Positions 11,562 to 23,600 of a stretch of DNA of 64,000 nt are shown in pieces. A model generated the notes under the pieces. That model worked only from the letters and a program-made list of their open reading frames with translations, was not told where the DNA came from and did no database searches. The stretch lies in assembly GCF_964199755.1 (NCBI RefSeq), contig NC_133907.1, forward strand, positions 5,275,001-5,339,000, given 5' to 3'. A program made the position numbers and the translations under genes. Every line of letters starts with the position of its first letter. Position 1 is the stretch's first letter. The DNA comes from Larus michahellis. Its lineage: Eukaryota > Chordata > Aves > Charadriiformes > Laridae.

Positions 11562-14072
11562 ATGACCCTGAACACGCAGCGTGGGAGCAAGAGCCCGCTG
11601 CGGAGAAGGGCCAGCACCCCTCTCCCGCGGCCCGGGGTACCGGGTGCCACCTCCCGGGCCGAGCCCTGCCATCCCCAGCTCGGTCACTCCGCATCCGAGC
11701 CGGGTGGCAGGGCCGCGGCCCCCCGGGGCAGCTGGTCCTCCGAGTCCTCAGGCTCTTCCAGCTCTTGGGAGCCCCTGTACCGCGTGGTGCTGCTGGGTGA
11801 CCCCGGTGTGGGCAAGACCAGCCTGGTCAACGTCTTCGCCGGCGTCCAGGAGCGGGACCTGCTGGAACAGCACGGAGGTGGGTGCCTGGTACAGAGGTGG
11901 TTGGGGCCCCTTTGCAGCAGGGTCGCCTACTGCGGGGCCCAGAGGAGGTGGCATGGAGGTAACGTGTGTCTGAGCTGCGTGCATGGCCCCGTGATGGGAA
12001 AAACCCGTGTGCAAGATGGAGGGGAGCTCAGTGCTGGGGCCAGGATCAGGTCTCGGTGCCTGGGCAGTGCCGTGCCAACCGGGCTCTCCCGGTGTCTCGT
12101 AGGGGCTGCGTACGAGCGCACACTGTCTGTGGATGGCGAGGAGACCACACTGCTGGTGATGGACACCTGGGAGCCAGAGCAGCGGGTATGGCAGTGCCAG
12201 GGCTGGGTGCTGTGGGAAGCCTGTGTTGCTGGTGGGGCCAAGTGAGCTGGCATGTGCCCAGGGGACATTGTACGGGCACAGCCACTGCTTCAAGTCCTCT
12301 GAGCTCCATGAAGCTCCCTGGGGCTTTCCCAGCCATGTCCAGGGCTTGCCGCTGCCCTCACCGCAGAGCAGGACAGAGACACTGGGCAAGGCAGGGGCTG
12401 GGGTCACATCTCTGATGGCTCTTTGCCCACCTTTCACTGGCGTGAGAGGCTGCCTGCTGTCTTCTGGCCAGTGGGGGCTCTCGTGATGGGGCATCACAAG
12501 CACAGGAGCAGTGGTGTGGGTGCAGGGTGCCCCTCGCACGAGATGGGAGCGGGGGCGGGGGTGGGAAAGAAGGGGCTGTGGGGAAGAAGCATGGTGCCAG
12601 CCTGCTGAGAAATGCACGGGAATGGTTTGGGAATGGGGCTGACGGAGCCAACTGAGCAAATCCATGTGAGACAATGCTGCCAGCCAGGGCACGTGCTTCA
12701 ACAGGCAGAGCGGTGGCCCTGGGAGCCTGTCATGGGGCATTCCTTCTGCCCAGCGCTCAGAGGCATCTCCTGGGAAGAAATGCCAGCACCGCTGTCATCA
12801 CCTCCCTCAAAACACCCCTTTGCCTCCCTCGATGCCGGGACTCGGCGTTCCTATGGGTACCACCGGGCAGCAACCAGTCCCTGGGAGTGGGGATGGAGCC
12901 AGTGCCAGAGCTGTGAACGTGGGCACAGCACCCGCGTGGGCTGGGGCTGCATTTCCTGTGTGTGGCTGCACTCTAAGGAGATACCCCAGTACCGTAACAC
13001 CCTGACAACGGCCTTTTATTTCCATTATTGCTTAATCCCACCCTGCCCGGCAGGGACAGCTGGTTCACGCAGGGTGCTGCACCCACAACATGGGCGTTGT
13101 GTGACCAAGGGTGATTCCAGAAGGCGCAGCCTCAGCCCCCCAAGCTGAGCTGAGCCCACAGCTCCACTTTGTTGCCAATAGAAGAGGAAACTCTCAAACA
13201 CCCCCCAAAATCAGGAACTTTTAATCTGCACTTTATTAATGGGGCCCACGTGTCTGCTGCCCACGATGTGGGGGCTGGTGGCGTGTGCTGGCAGGTCCCA
13301 TCAGTGTTGGGGTGCTCTGCTGTCACCCAGCAGCGGTTGGGGCTGCCAGCAGCCCCTGCAGGGCAGTGACATTTTGTTCCCTGTGTGGTGGCAGGGTGAG
13401 GAGAACTGGCGCCGCAGCCAGTGCCTGCAGGTGGGGAACGCCTACGTCATCGTCTACTCCATCACTGACCGGGGCAGCTTTGAGAGCGCCTCGGAGCTGC
13501 GCATCCAGCTGCGCCGCGCGCGGCAGGCCGAGGACATCCCCATCATCCTGGTGGGGAACAAAACCGACCTGGTGCGGTGTCGCGAGGTCTCCGTCGAAGG
13601 TGAGTGGTGGTGGTGGGGTGGTCTGGCCGGAGGAGATGCCCAGGGGGGACCCTATGCCCGGCCTCCCTGCCCAGCTGCTTCCCCCACATCTCTCCCCTTG
13701 TCCCTGGAGGTGCAGCCACTGCCCCGCTTGTGGCTGTGCCCATCCCCTGGGGTGCCAGCGGGGCCGTGACCCCCTCCCTGCCCTTCCCTTGCAGAGGGCC
13801 GTGCCTGCGCCGTGGTGTTTGACTGCAAGTTCATCGAGACGTCGGCGGCTCTGCAGCACAACGTGGCGGAGCTCTTCGAGGGGGTGGTACGGCAGATCCG
13901 CCTGCGCCGTGGGGGCAAGGAGGCCCGCGCACGCCCCGCGCCTGGCCAGAAGCGCAAGGAGAGCCTCACCAAGAGAGCCCGGCGCTTCCTCGACAGGCTG
14001 GTGGCCAGGAACAACAGCAAGGTGGCCCTCAAAGTCCGCTCCAAGTCCTGCCACGACCTGTCTGTGCTCTGA
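11562..14072 (+). CDS. REM1: REM1, RGK-family small GTPase
   Basis: Exons 11562-11877, 12103-12185, 13395-13599 and 13795-14072 join in frame to 293 residues (human 298). The start MTLNTQ and RRASTPLP near residue 15 match the family N-terminus. G1 is GDPGVGKT (79-86). The usual DxxG of G3 is replaced by DTWEP (126-130), the RGK hallmark. G4 is NKTD (188-191) and G5 is ETSA (216-219). A basic C-terminal extension ends RSKSCHDLSVL and has no prenylation box, as in all RGK proteins. RGK proteins bind the beta subunit of voltage-gated calcium channels and reduce current, and they bind calmodulin and 14-3-3. REM1 acts at membranes of heart, muscle and endothelium. In mammals it sits directly upstream of HM13 in the same orientation, as here. 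Nothing appears broken. Confidence 0.96.
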
Positions 14073-14680
14073 GAGCCGCCGCCTTCCCGTCCCTCCGCAC
14101 ACCCGGGCTGGGGACTCCTCTCTGCCAGCAGCGTGGCTGGCAGCTCTGTGGGTGCAAGGAGAGCCGAGACGGGGCCAGAGCGATGCTGAGGACGTGGAGC
14201 TGTTTTAACTGGTGCTGAGGGGTGGCTGGGGTGCTCTGAATCCGGCCACTTCCCCTCCAGGAGAGGGGAAAAGTGGGGCTGTGTCCTCTGGGCTGCACCT
14301 ATGGAACAGAGGGTGGGATGGGCATCTGTGCCTGCGGTGGTGGGCTCCTGGATTACAGATGTTCCTGGAGAGCCAGAGGTGAGGGGTGGCCATGCCCCGG
14401 TGCAGAGCTGGAGCAGCTCTGGAGGCTGCTGGGAGCGTGGCTGGTCCCACTCATGGTGCCCGTCCTTCACAAGGTGGCAGGGACCGGTGAGGGCACTATA
14501 GCAGTGTCCACCTTGAGGACAGTCCTGGCTGGGGAGTGGGGCTGGGGGAGCATGGACAGCATCGCCTGGCACCCCCAGCCTCCCCATGCCAGGGCTTTAT
14601 GCCACATCTCCCTGGCACCAGCGCTTCTGGGACTGAGGTTTTCCTGTACTGGCACAATGGGGAAAACCCTCGATCTGCAG

Positions 14681-14686
14681 AATAAA
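14681..14686 (+). terminator. REM1: REM1 poly(A) signal AATAAA
   Basis: Canonical AATAAA 609 bp after the stop codon, giving a 3' UTR of roughly 0.63 kb. Confidence 0.7.
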
Positions 14687-14709
14687 CCTCATCAGGGAGG
14701 TGCTGGTCT

Positions 14710-17560
14710 CCGCTGAGTCCCTGTCACGGGGAGCTGTGCACTGGGGCTGCACGGTCAGCTTCAAGCTCAATTCATCACTCACAGCTGTGGCAGGGGACAT
14801 GCCTCCTGCTCCTGCTTCACCAGACAAAACAACTCAAGGCAGGAAAAGCCTCCATCCACGCTCAACAGAAGTGTCTGTTCCTCACCCAGCGGTCACAGCA
14901 TTGTCCCCTGTGTTGGCAGAAGCCCCCGACCCCCCTGCACCTCCCAGGTCCCATCTGGCTCTGGAAAAGCCTCTGGGAAGGGCTGAGCTCTGCCAAGTTG
15001 CTGGTCTCAAATGCCCAGGCACCATGGGAGCTGCAGCCTGGGCAAGGAGCTGGATGCTCGGTGGCTCCTGGTGCCCTGGGAAGGGGCAGGGAGGCAGGAT
15101 CCGGGCAGCACGGCACTGCCTGCAGTGTGGCACAGCCGGGAAGGGACGTGCTTGGCTGCAGCAAGCAGCAAGTGACCCTGGGCACCCGGGGAGGTGATGC
15201 TGGAGCTGCGTGGGTTCTGCCGGTTGTTTTTAGGCTGCGCTGCCGGCGAGCAGCCGGGACACTGGGGGGTAGCCTGCTCAGTGGCCCCGGGCCCGGCGCC
15301 AGGGAGGATCAGCGGTGCCCTCCCTCCCTCCCTGGGTCAGGTCGGGAGTTTCCGCTCGCTCTGCGGCTCGAGCGTGGGGAGCCGCTGGCCGTGGCCGGCG
15401 CAGTGCAGCTGGAGAGGGGGTCACCAGCGTAAAGGGGACACTGCGATGGGGCAGCGCCCTGCCCCTGTGGGAGAACACTCTCTCCACAGGTGCAAATCCC
15501 ATCGAGGGCTTCTCCCTGTGGGCTCCGTCCCCAGGACAAGGGAAGCCTGCTCAGGCTTTTCTCTGTGCTGCTTTGTGCCTCCCCAAAACGGTAACTGTGG
15601 CATTGCTGCTCTCTCCTTGCTGCTGCTCCGGCTCCGGCTGCTGATCCAGGGCCCTGGATCTCCCCGCATCCTGGTTCTGGTGCAGCCGGATGCAATGCTG
15701 CGGTTCACGCAGCATCAGCCACACCAGGGACGGGGGCTGCACACCGAGGTCAGGAGCTCCTTGCTGCTGCTGGTCCCTCCCGCAGCTGCAGCCGGCATTT
15801 TCCTGCGGCAGGAGGCGGGGGGGGGGAGGCGGGGGCAGCCACGGGATGGAAAGTTGGCAGCCGGCAGAGAGGGGAGTGGAAAGAATGAGCTCAAACCCAG
15901 AAAAATGCGGCCGCGCTGGAGGGTGGGAGGAGAGGCCAAGGGGGGCCACGGCGAGGCGCTGGGAAACGAAGGGAGGAAGGAAGGAGGAGAGCCCGGAGCA
16001 TCGGTGCCGAGCCAGCTCCTGGCCCCAGGGCAACGCTGATGAGTGCCACGGCTGGACCCCAGGACGTGCAGAGATGGATGGTGACCACTGCCCCCTCCTC
16101 CTCCAGCCCCCTCGCCCATCTCTCATGATCTCCCATTCCTCCCAGTCTGCTGCCAGCCCCGAGAGGACAATCCCTGCAGCCTGCAGCGCCGCAGCAGCCA
16201 CCCTGACATGTGGGGGTTCATCTTATGGAGAGTGGCTAAGAAAAGCAGAGGGGTGGAAGGTGGCCACTGCCCTGCCATGGGTAGCTCAAGCCCTTGGTCC
16301 CCGCAGGATGACAGCAGCCGGGGGCTGTTTTTGGTTCTGGTTTAACAATGCAAGGAGCAGCTCAGCCCCTGCCAGCCTTCGCTTCGGGCTCCCCCCAGCT
16401 CAGGATGACACTCCTGCCCTGGTTAACCCGGGTTTGGTGCTGAGCAGCGGGGGGGAGGCGGGGAGGGGAACCGTCACCCTTTGTCAAGGGTTCCCAAGCC
16501 AAGCTGGGGTTTAGGGGGCAGGTGGGTACCCGAAAGGGTCCATAAGGGGCTGGATGGGGGGGTCAGTAAGGGGGTCAGTAGCTGCGCTGTGCTGTGCCGT
16601 GCCACGCCGTGGCAGGCAGCAGGGTGGGAAGCAGTGGGGTGTGTGCGGGCACGCTGCCTGTGTGGCTGCCCGCTGCTGCCCTCGGTGACCGTCCTTCTCC
16701 TTTGTGGGAGAATTGGTGGCAGTGAGAGGACAGCACCCCGAGCAGGAGGCCAGCCCTGCAGAGAGGGGCTCCCGGGGGGCCTTTCCATCTGCCCTCTGCC
16801 TGAAACGCGAAACTATGAATCACCCCCGGTCCTGAAATAGATTCCTTTTTTTTAAAAAAAAAAAAAAAAAAAAAGAGGAAAACATTTAAAAAAAAAAAAT
16901 AAAAACTTGCTTTTTAATCTCTGCTGCGCTCCCTTCCCCTGCCCATGGCTCAGACCTAAACCTGGGGCAGCACCATAGAGCTTTTGCTCAATCTTTAGTC
17001 TCCGATGGTGCCTTTGCCTTTGAGCAGACTCTCGCCCCAGCGAGGATGAGGGGGACACGCAGGAGGAGGAGGCAGCTCGGTGGCACAGCTGGGCTGACGG
17101 TGGCTCGGGAGGGGAGGGAATATTTGTGAGGAAAACACAGGTTTCAGCCAATTTTCCAGCAGAGCCCTGGCCCCGCTCCAGTGGCAGGGAGAGTTTACTG
17201 CCGTTGAGGAGGCATTTTTACAGAGGGGGTGTCCGCTGAGTGCGGCCACGCGTGGGCTGAGAGTGCAGGAGGGGTCCTGGGGAGACAGCGAAGGGCAGGA
17301 AAACCCAGGGCTGGATGGAGGAGAGGCCCGGGAGCCCCCGGCCCGACTTGCTCGGGCTGGTGATGGCTGAAGCCGCCACCTTCCCACTCGTGGCCGGGGG
17401 GCTGCGGGGAGCCGGGGGTCCCGCCTTGCCCGCAGGGATCCCCCCCGGGGCTCTCACCCGCTCCTCGCACCGTGGGGTGTGGGCGGGGAGGACCGGGCCC
17501 GGCCCGGCCCGCTGTCGGTCTCCTAGCAACGCGGCCGGGGGGGCGTGGTTGAGCGTGGTC
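14710..17560. other. REM1-HM13 intergenic region, no gene seen
   Basis: Open frames on both strands lack recognisable domains and paired splice sites. A T8-A21 homopolymer block at 16846-16874 is followed by a second A-rich run at about 16888-16905. The stretch near 15790-16020 is purine-rich (GGGGGGGAGGCGGGGG, GGAAGGAAGGAGG). Confidence 0.6.
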
Positions 17561-17574
17561 GAACGCGTTGACGC

Positions 17575-17623
17575 ACTTCCGGCCAGTAAGAGGACGTGTC
17601 CCTGGCGCGCGCCGGCCGGAAGC
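17575..17623 (+). promoter_or_regulatory. HM13: HM13 core promoter with paired ETS sites
   Basis: ACTTCCGG at 17575-17582 and CCGGAAGC at 17616-17623 form an inverted pair of ETS/GABP-type sites just upstream of the HM13 start codon, in CpG-rich DNA with no TATA box. This is the usual architecture of a housekeeping promoter. Confidence 0.55.
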
Positions 17624-17646
17624 GGACTGCGGTGGGAGCAGCCGCC

Positions 17647-20600
17647 ATGGAGGAGGCCGCGGCGCACAACGGCAGCGCCGCCGGGGCCGGCGCCGGGGCC
17701 GGGACACCTGCGGCCGCCCGCCCCCCCGCCACCCCCGAGGGCATGGCGCTGGCCTACGGCAGCCTGGTCCTCATGGCGCTGCTGCCCATCTTCTTCGGGG
17801 CGCTGCGCTCCGTCAGCTGCGCCAAGAGCAAGGTACCCCCGCGGGCCCCGGGGCGGCCCGGCCTCCCACCGCCGGGGCAGCCACCCCCGCTGCCACCGGG
17901 GGCGACGGGGCGTTCAGGCCTCCCTCCTCCCCAACCCTCCCCGGCAGCGGGGGCTGCCCCTCGCCGCTCCCGGGAGACCCTCCGGGGCCTCCAGACCTCA
18001 TCCCACCGCCAGGACCCCCCCGGGTGCCCTGTCCCGCAGCCGGCCCGGCCCTCCGCTCCCTGTCCCTGGAAAGGCAGAGACCCGCGCCTTGGCGGAGGCA
18101 GGGGACCCTGGGGGGAGATCTGGCTTCTCCAGCCCCGTCCCCGCTGTCCCGCTAAATTCAAGCGCTGCAGAACTCGTGACCGCCCCCTGCACCCCCGCCA
18201 GAGAGACTGTGTTGGGGGGACTCGTGTGTTGCTTTGTTCCCCCCGCCCCGCAGTACTGGGGCTGGTCCCCGGGATGCTGCCGCGCTCTCCTGCCTGCACA
18301 CCCTCTGCTGTCCCTGCAGCCCGTCGTGCTGCTCTCCGCATCTCACAGCTGGCCTCGGGCAGCAGCTGTGACTTAAATCCCAATGCTTCGTATCCTGCAG
18401 CTCAGGAGAAGGGACTGTTTTACACAATCTGATTTATTACTGTTTTTCAAAGCCCCTTGTGTCTTACTTCAGGTGTTTCAGCTGATTTTAGTGGGGTTCC
18501 TGGCAGCCCAGGCAACCAAGTCTGTGAGCAGGGCCTGGCCATGGTTCTGGGGGGAAATTCTCATCACTCACGCCACGGGGAGCCAGTGGCGCTTTGGGCA
18601 CTTGCTTCTGCGCCGCTGAGTGCTGTGTGGCAGCAGCTGTGCCTGGGATAAGCTGTTGTTCTTTTGCAGGCTTGCTTTGCATAAGAGCTTCTGCTAACGT
18701 GCACTCTGTCCAGCGCTGGCCGCAGGTGTTTGCCTGAGAGATTAGGTCTCCGAGCAGCAGCCAGCTGGGCAGGGGAGCAGGCAGGCAGCGCTCTGCCTCT
18801 CCTCTGAAAGCTGAAGGCCTCTCATGGGAAATGCCTTGAAAAGGGGCTGGTTTAGTTGGTGCAAAGATGTCTCAGAAGGCGAAAGGCGTTTATAAATCTG
18901 GGGCTTTTGAGCACAAGGAGCGTCCCAAGAGCGAGGTGAGGGATAAAAAGGTGATTGGAGGGAAACGTCATTCACAGGGTGATCGACATATGGTGCGCAC
19001 AGATGGGGAGGCTGTCGGGGACGGCCGGGCGTGAGTGGCAAGGGAGCCCAGCTCCCCTCTGGGCACGGGGAGAAAGGAACAACGCCAGCACAGCAGGCAG
19101 AATTGTTTGGGGTTTTTTTCCCCATCTCCAAGGGGAAAAAAGCAGTAAACTGTGTCAGCCTTTGGAAAGACAAGTGCGGGGTTTGCTTTTTCCATCTCAC
19201 ACTCTGCCTGTGACCACAGCCCCACCTCTGGGAATGATGGGGGTGCCAGTGGGTGCTCTGCCCCTCTCGAAGCCACCATGGAGCCCCGCTCGTTGCGTCT
19301 GCTCACCTCGTGCTGAGGTAGGAAACAAGAGCAGGGGCTGATCTACTCCTGTCCTCTCCTTCTCTCTCCAGAACTCCTCGGAGATGCCAGAGACCATTAC
19401 CAGCCGAGATGCTGCTCGTTTTCCCATTGTTGCCAGTTGCACCCTTCTGGGGCTCTACCTCTTCTTTAAAGTAAGTGAGCGATGCTGGTGGGTGCTGACT
19501 TGCTTTTTGGCTTACCCTAGTTAGGGGCCCTTGGTGTTGGGATGGAAAGCGTGTAAGGCTACATGACTCGCGCTCTTCAGTATCACCACGCAGGAGAACA
19601 TCAGTTCTTGCCTGAATTGTAACCGTTTGGGGTAATTCAGAGCTTGTTTGTGCACGGGGTGATTCTGGAGAGCTACTGTGGGGCAAGTTCACCCCTAAGC
19701 TCTGCCTGTCTCTGTGGGCTGATGTAATGATGCACGGACTGAAACCAGAGGATGCCAGGGCCTGCTGAGTTGCAAATGCTGCTGTCTTTGTGTTGTGTTC
19801 CATGCTGTGCTTCCCAAGCTGTCCCGACTGCAGGCCTGGGGGATTGCTAGCTCGTGGGTGAGCCCATGTGTGTTCAGGTGAAGTCTTTTAGATGTCTGGA
19901 GTCAACAAGCAAAGTTAGATGACCATTCCTGAGTCACAGATAGGAGATCCCAGCAGCAGGTGCTTTTGGCTGTGTGGAGAAGGTGTCTTTTCTTAAAGCA
20001 CCTTTGGCTGCCTGCACGCAGCTGAGCTTCTGGAGCGGCCTGACAAGCTGTGGGGACACCAGTGCAGAGCCATCCTCTTGGCGCAGCAGCTTCCAGCTGC
20101 CTTGTCCTGGACTGCCTGCAAGGTGGCAGGGTGCTCCTGGCTGGCCAGGTGAGGTTTAAGGTGCAAAATTGGGAATATTGTAGTTTAAAGTCCCTTCTCT
20201 GCCCATTGCAGTTACCACACAGCAGCTGACTGATGCTGTGGGCTCCTGCCCTGGATTGATGGCTGCACCATGCGTGTCCTTACCCCAGCATGGGCCTGGG
20301 CGCCAAGCAAGGCCAGTGTGTGCTGCACACACTTGGAAGGCACGTGTGCACACTTGCACTTGGAAGGCAAGTGTGTGCTGCAGCCTGTGTGGCCACAAAG
20401 GTCATCTCTGCAGCAGTAGACAAGATCGGGCCTCCCTAGTAATAATCCCCACTTTTCCAGCTATGAAGTTTAGCCTGTGTGCTCACCGGGGCTGCAGCTC
20501 CTCTTGTAGGTCACCAGTAGTAAAGCTGAGCATCTGCTGAGCCTTTCCTGATGGTGGGGTATGGAACAGCCACCAGACCCTGTTGCTGGGTCCCCTCTGG

Positions 20601-23600
20601 CCACTGAAAGGACCCCTTGCCCATGTGTCGGGGTGGTACTCCACCTCCTCGGCTGCATTTTGTGCCTCTTGCTCCTGACTGGGACGGAGATGCCAGGAAA
20701 AGAAGTACTGAATGTGCAGTGTGGCCCTGCTGATGTCACTACATGATCAGCGGTTCTTGCTTCTAATATCTGCAACCTGCCATGAGCTCTCATATTCCAG
20801 CATCCCCTCTCCAGGAGAGCATGGATGGCACTGGGTCCCCCCCACCCTGGTCTGTAGGGCTGTGATTTGGCAGCAAGGCAGCGTGTGTGTTGGAAGGCAC
20901 GATTTCTAATAATACCGTTTAATTAGGGCAGGACACGCTCGGCCCGCTGCAGTAGTGAAGCGGGGGTGCTGCTGTTCCCCTCTGCCAGGGCAGCCCCCAG
21001 GAGCAGCACGGTGACTTGTTCCCTGCTCCGGCTCACTCTGCAGGAGACACGCAGGGGAAGCTCTGTCCTCCTTTCTGCGGCACAGGAGTTATTTTTCGAC
21101 CCAAGCATCTTGTAGATGTGCGACAACTCGCAGGCCCGTTGTACTTGTTCTGTGAGCACACGGCGATTTCCAACATATTTCACATCAGTGGTGCAAGAAT
21201 TTGGGTTATTCCAGCTATTCTTCTTGTCTCCCTGGAGCACTGGCACAGCAGCTGCCGATCGCAACGTGAAGTGCTGTAGATGGGGAGGACGCTGCAGTAA
21301 CCAGCCCCTCTTTGTATTTGTCTTGCAGATATTCTCTCAAGAGTACATCAATCTTCTGCTTTCCATGTATTTCTTTGTGCTGGGGATCCTGGCCCTGTCC
21401 CACACCATCAGGTACAGTGGAGGGAAGGGTGCAGCTGGGGCAAGAGTGTCCAAGGGTGCCTGCTCTGCGAGGCAGTGGCCTTTCGAATTTATTGGGGGGT
21501 TTCTAGAGCACCATTGCCTTGCAGCAGAGCCAAGTCCCAGCTCGTAGGATGTTTTTCCTCAGTGGTGTGGAGGGCTCTCTGGGGAGGCAGGCCCCTCAAG
21601 GGGCAGCCAAGGGCAGAACCAGAGTCTTGGGGGTCCCAGCAGTCTGATACCCCACGCAGCATCACTGGGAGAGCTTGTGGAGGTGTGGGTGGCCACTGTT
21701 GTAGCTGCTATGGGCTGGCACAGTCCTTGCTGCCCTGGGGAAGGGAGAGCTCCTCAGCACCCGTCGTCTTCTTATTGCAACAGCTGAAAGAGGCAGCTGG
21801 AGCTCACAATAACGTCCCTGGCTTCTTGTGCTGATGCTTGGCACGAGGTGTTGAAAACTCAGGCTGTTTCAGTAACTGAAAAAGTAAAACTGGTTTCCTG
21901 TTTCCTGAGCTCTAGGGCGTTGGGGACCTAATGCTTTCCCTAGACTGGAACTGTGGCAAGGGTTTCACGCCCCACTCCCAGCTCTGCAGGAGGGCCGTTC
22001 GTTGTTGACAAAGCCAATTCTGGGTGGCCAGACCCATACAGTGCAAGGGGGCTGCTGGGGGTGGCACAGGGAACATGCTGGGGTCTGTGATGGGTCCTAA
22101 CTTCTTGCGGGTGATGCTCTGTGCCTGTTGTGCTAGAGCATTTTTGGGGACTGTCACATATGGTAGATCAGACCTCTGGGGAGGAGTAGGTCCCGTGTCT
22201 GTGGCTGGGTGACTGAAGCTGGGGCTCCTGCCAGTTCCTGATGTGGCAAAACTTGGCATTTCCCCCTCTCAGGAGGGGGTGTGGGCCAGCATCTGTGCTT
22301 TGACACCGTCACGCAGAGGAGCTGGGCAGCGCATCCTGCAGAGTTTCTGTCAAACTGCCCTTTTCTGCATCTCTCGTTTCAGCCCCATGATGAACAGATT
22401 CTTCCCTGCAAATTTCCCCAACAAACAGTACCAGCTCCTCTTCACCCAGGGCTCCGGGGAGAGCAAGGAAGGTATGTTGGCTCACTGGTCTCTCTGGAGG
22501 CCTCTATGTTATCTGCCTTCACTGTTCTGTTTCTTGCTCACTTGGTGTTTTGACATTCGGAACATTGAAACAACTTTCTCAAAGACTTACCTTTTGCTCT
22601 GTGCCGTGCTTCTGTAGCCAGTGTGAGCGCCGAGTGCCCGTGCAGAGCTGGGGCTGCCTTGTACATCTTCTTGCACTGGCTGGCGTTCTCCCTCTTTGCT
22701 GCCTCTGGCTGGCAGCAAAACCCCAGAAACGGATCCCAGAGTGCTATAGGAATGGTGCCGTGGCTGCTGTGAAATGCACTGCCTTTATTTCAGCTTCTTG
22801 GATAGCATAGTGCTGACTTTTTTGTGCTGCCTTAACTGATCTGGTTCAAACCTTTGCACTGGTAGAAAATGCTTTGGTAAGTTTCCTGCCCAGTAGCGTT
22901 ACTGGTAAGGGAGTACTTCTAGTAATACCACCAGGAGTTAACTGGTGCAGGAAGAGGGAGATCTGCTTCTTCCTGCTTTAGACAGTGCCTGAATCCAATT
23001 TCCTTATTGACAGAAGGATCGCAGATGCTGTCCATGTGGCAGAGTCTGGCTGAAGGGGAAGGTCCAGGCTTGCCAGGGCCGACTGCTCACTCGCATGCAG
23101 TTTGCACGTGTTTACTGTGGACCCGGCTATTTCTGTGGTTACAGTCCCCTTATCTGGGATGTGAGCACTGCAGTCTGTGTTGTTTCCCTGCTATGAAGTC
23201 ACTCATCTCTGCCCTGCGCGGGAAGAGGAGCTGCCGGGGTTGCCCAGAATGTGACTTCTCTGTTTTATTGCAGAAATAGTGAATTACGAGTTTGACACCA
23301 AGGATCTTGTATGCCTGGCCCTGAGCAGTGTTGTGGGAGTCTGGTACCTGCTGAGAAAGGTAAGAGAGACGCAGTCCTGTTATGGGGAGGCCAGGGACCA
23401 GGCTGGATCAGTCCTGGGCCCCTTTCCACACGAGGTATCTGCAGGCTGTGGCTCAGTGGGACCCAGACCTCCTTTTCCTGTCATTCTCAGCACTGGATTG
23501 CCAACAATCTCTTCGGGCTGGCGTTCTCCCTCAATGGGGTGGAGCTGCTGCACTTGAACAACGTCAGCACTGGCTGCATCTTGCTTGGGGGCCTCTTCAT

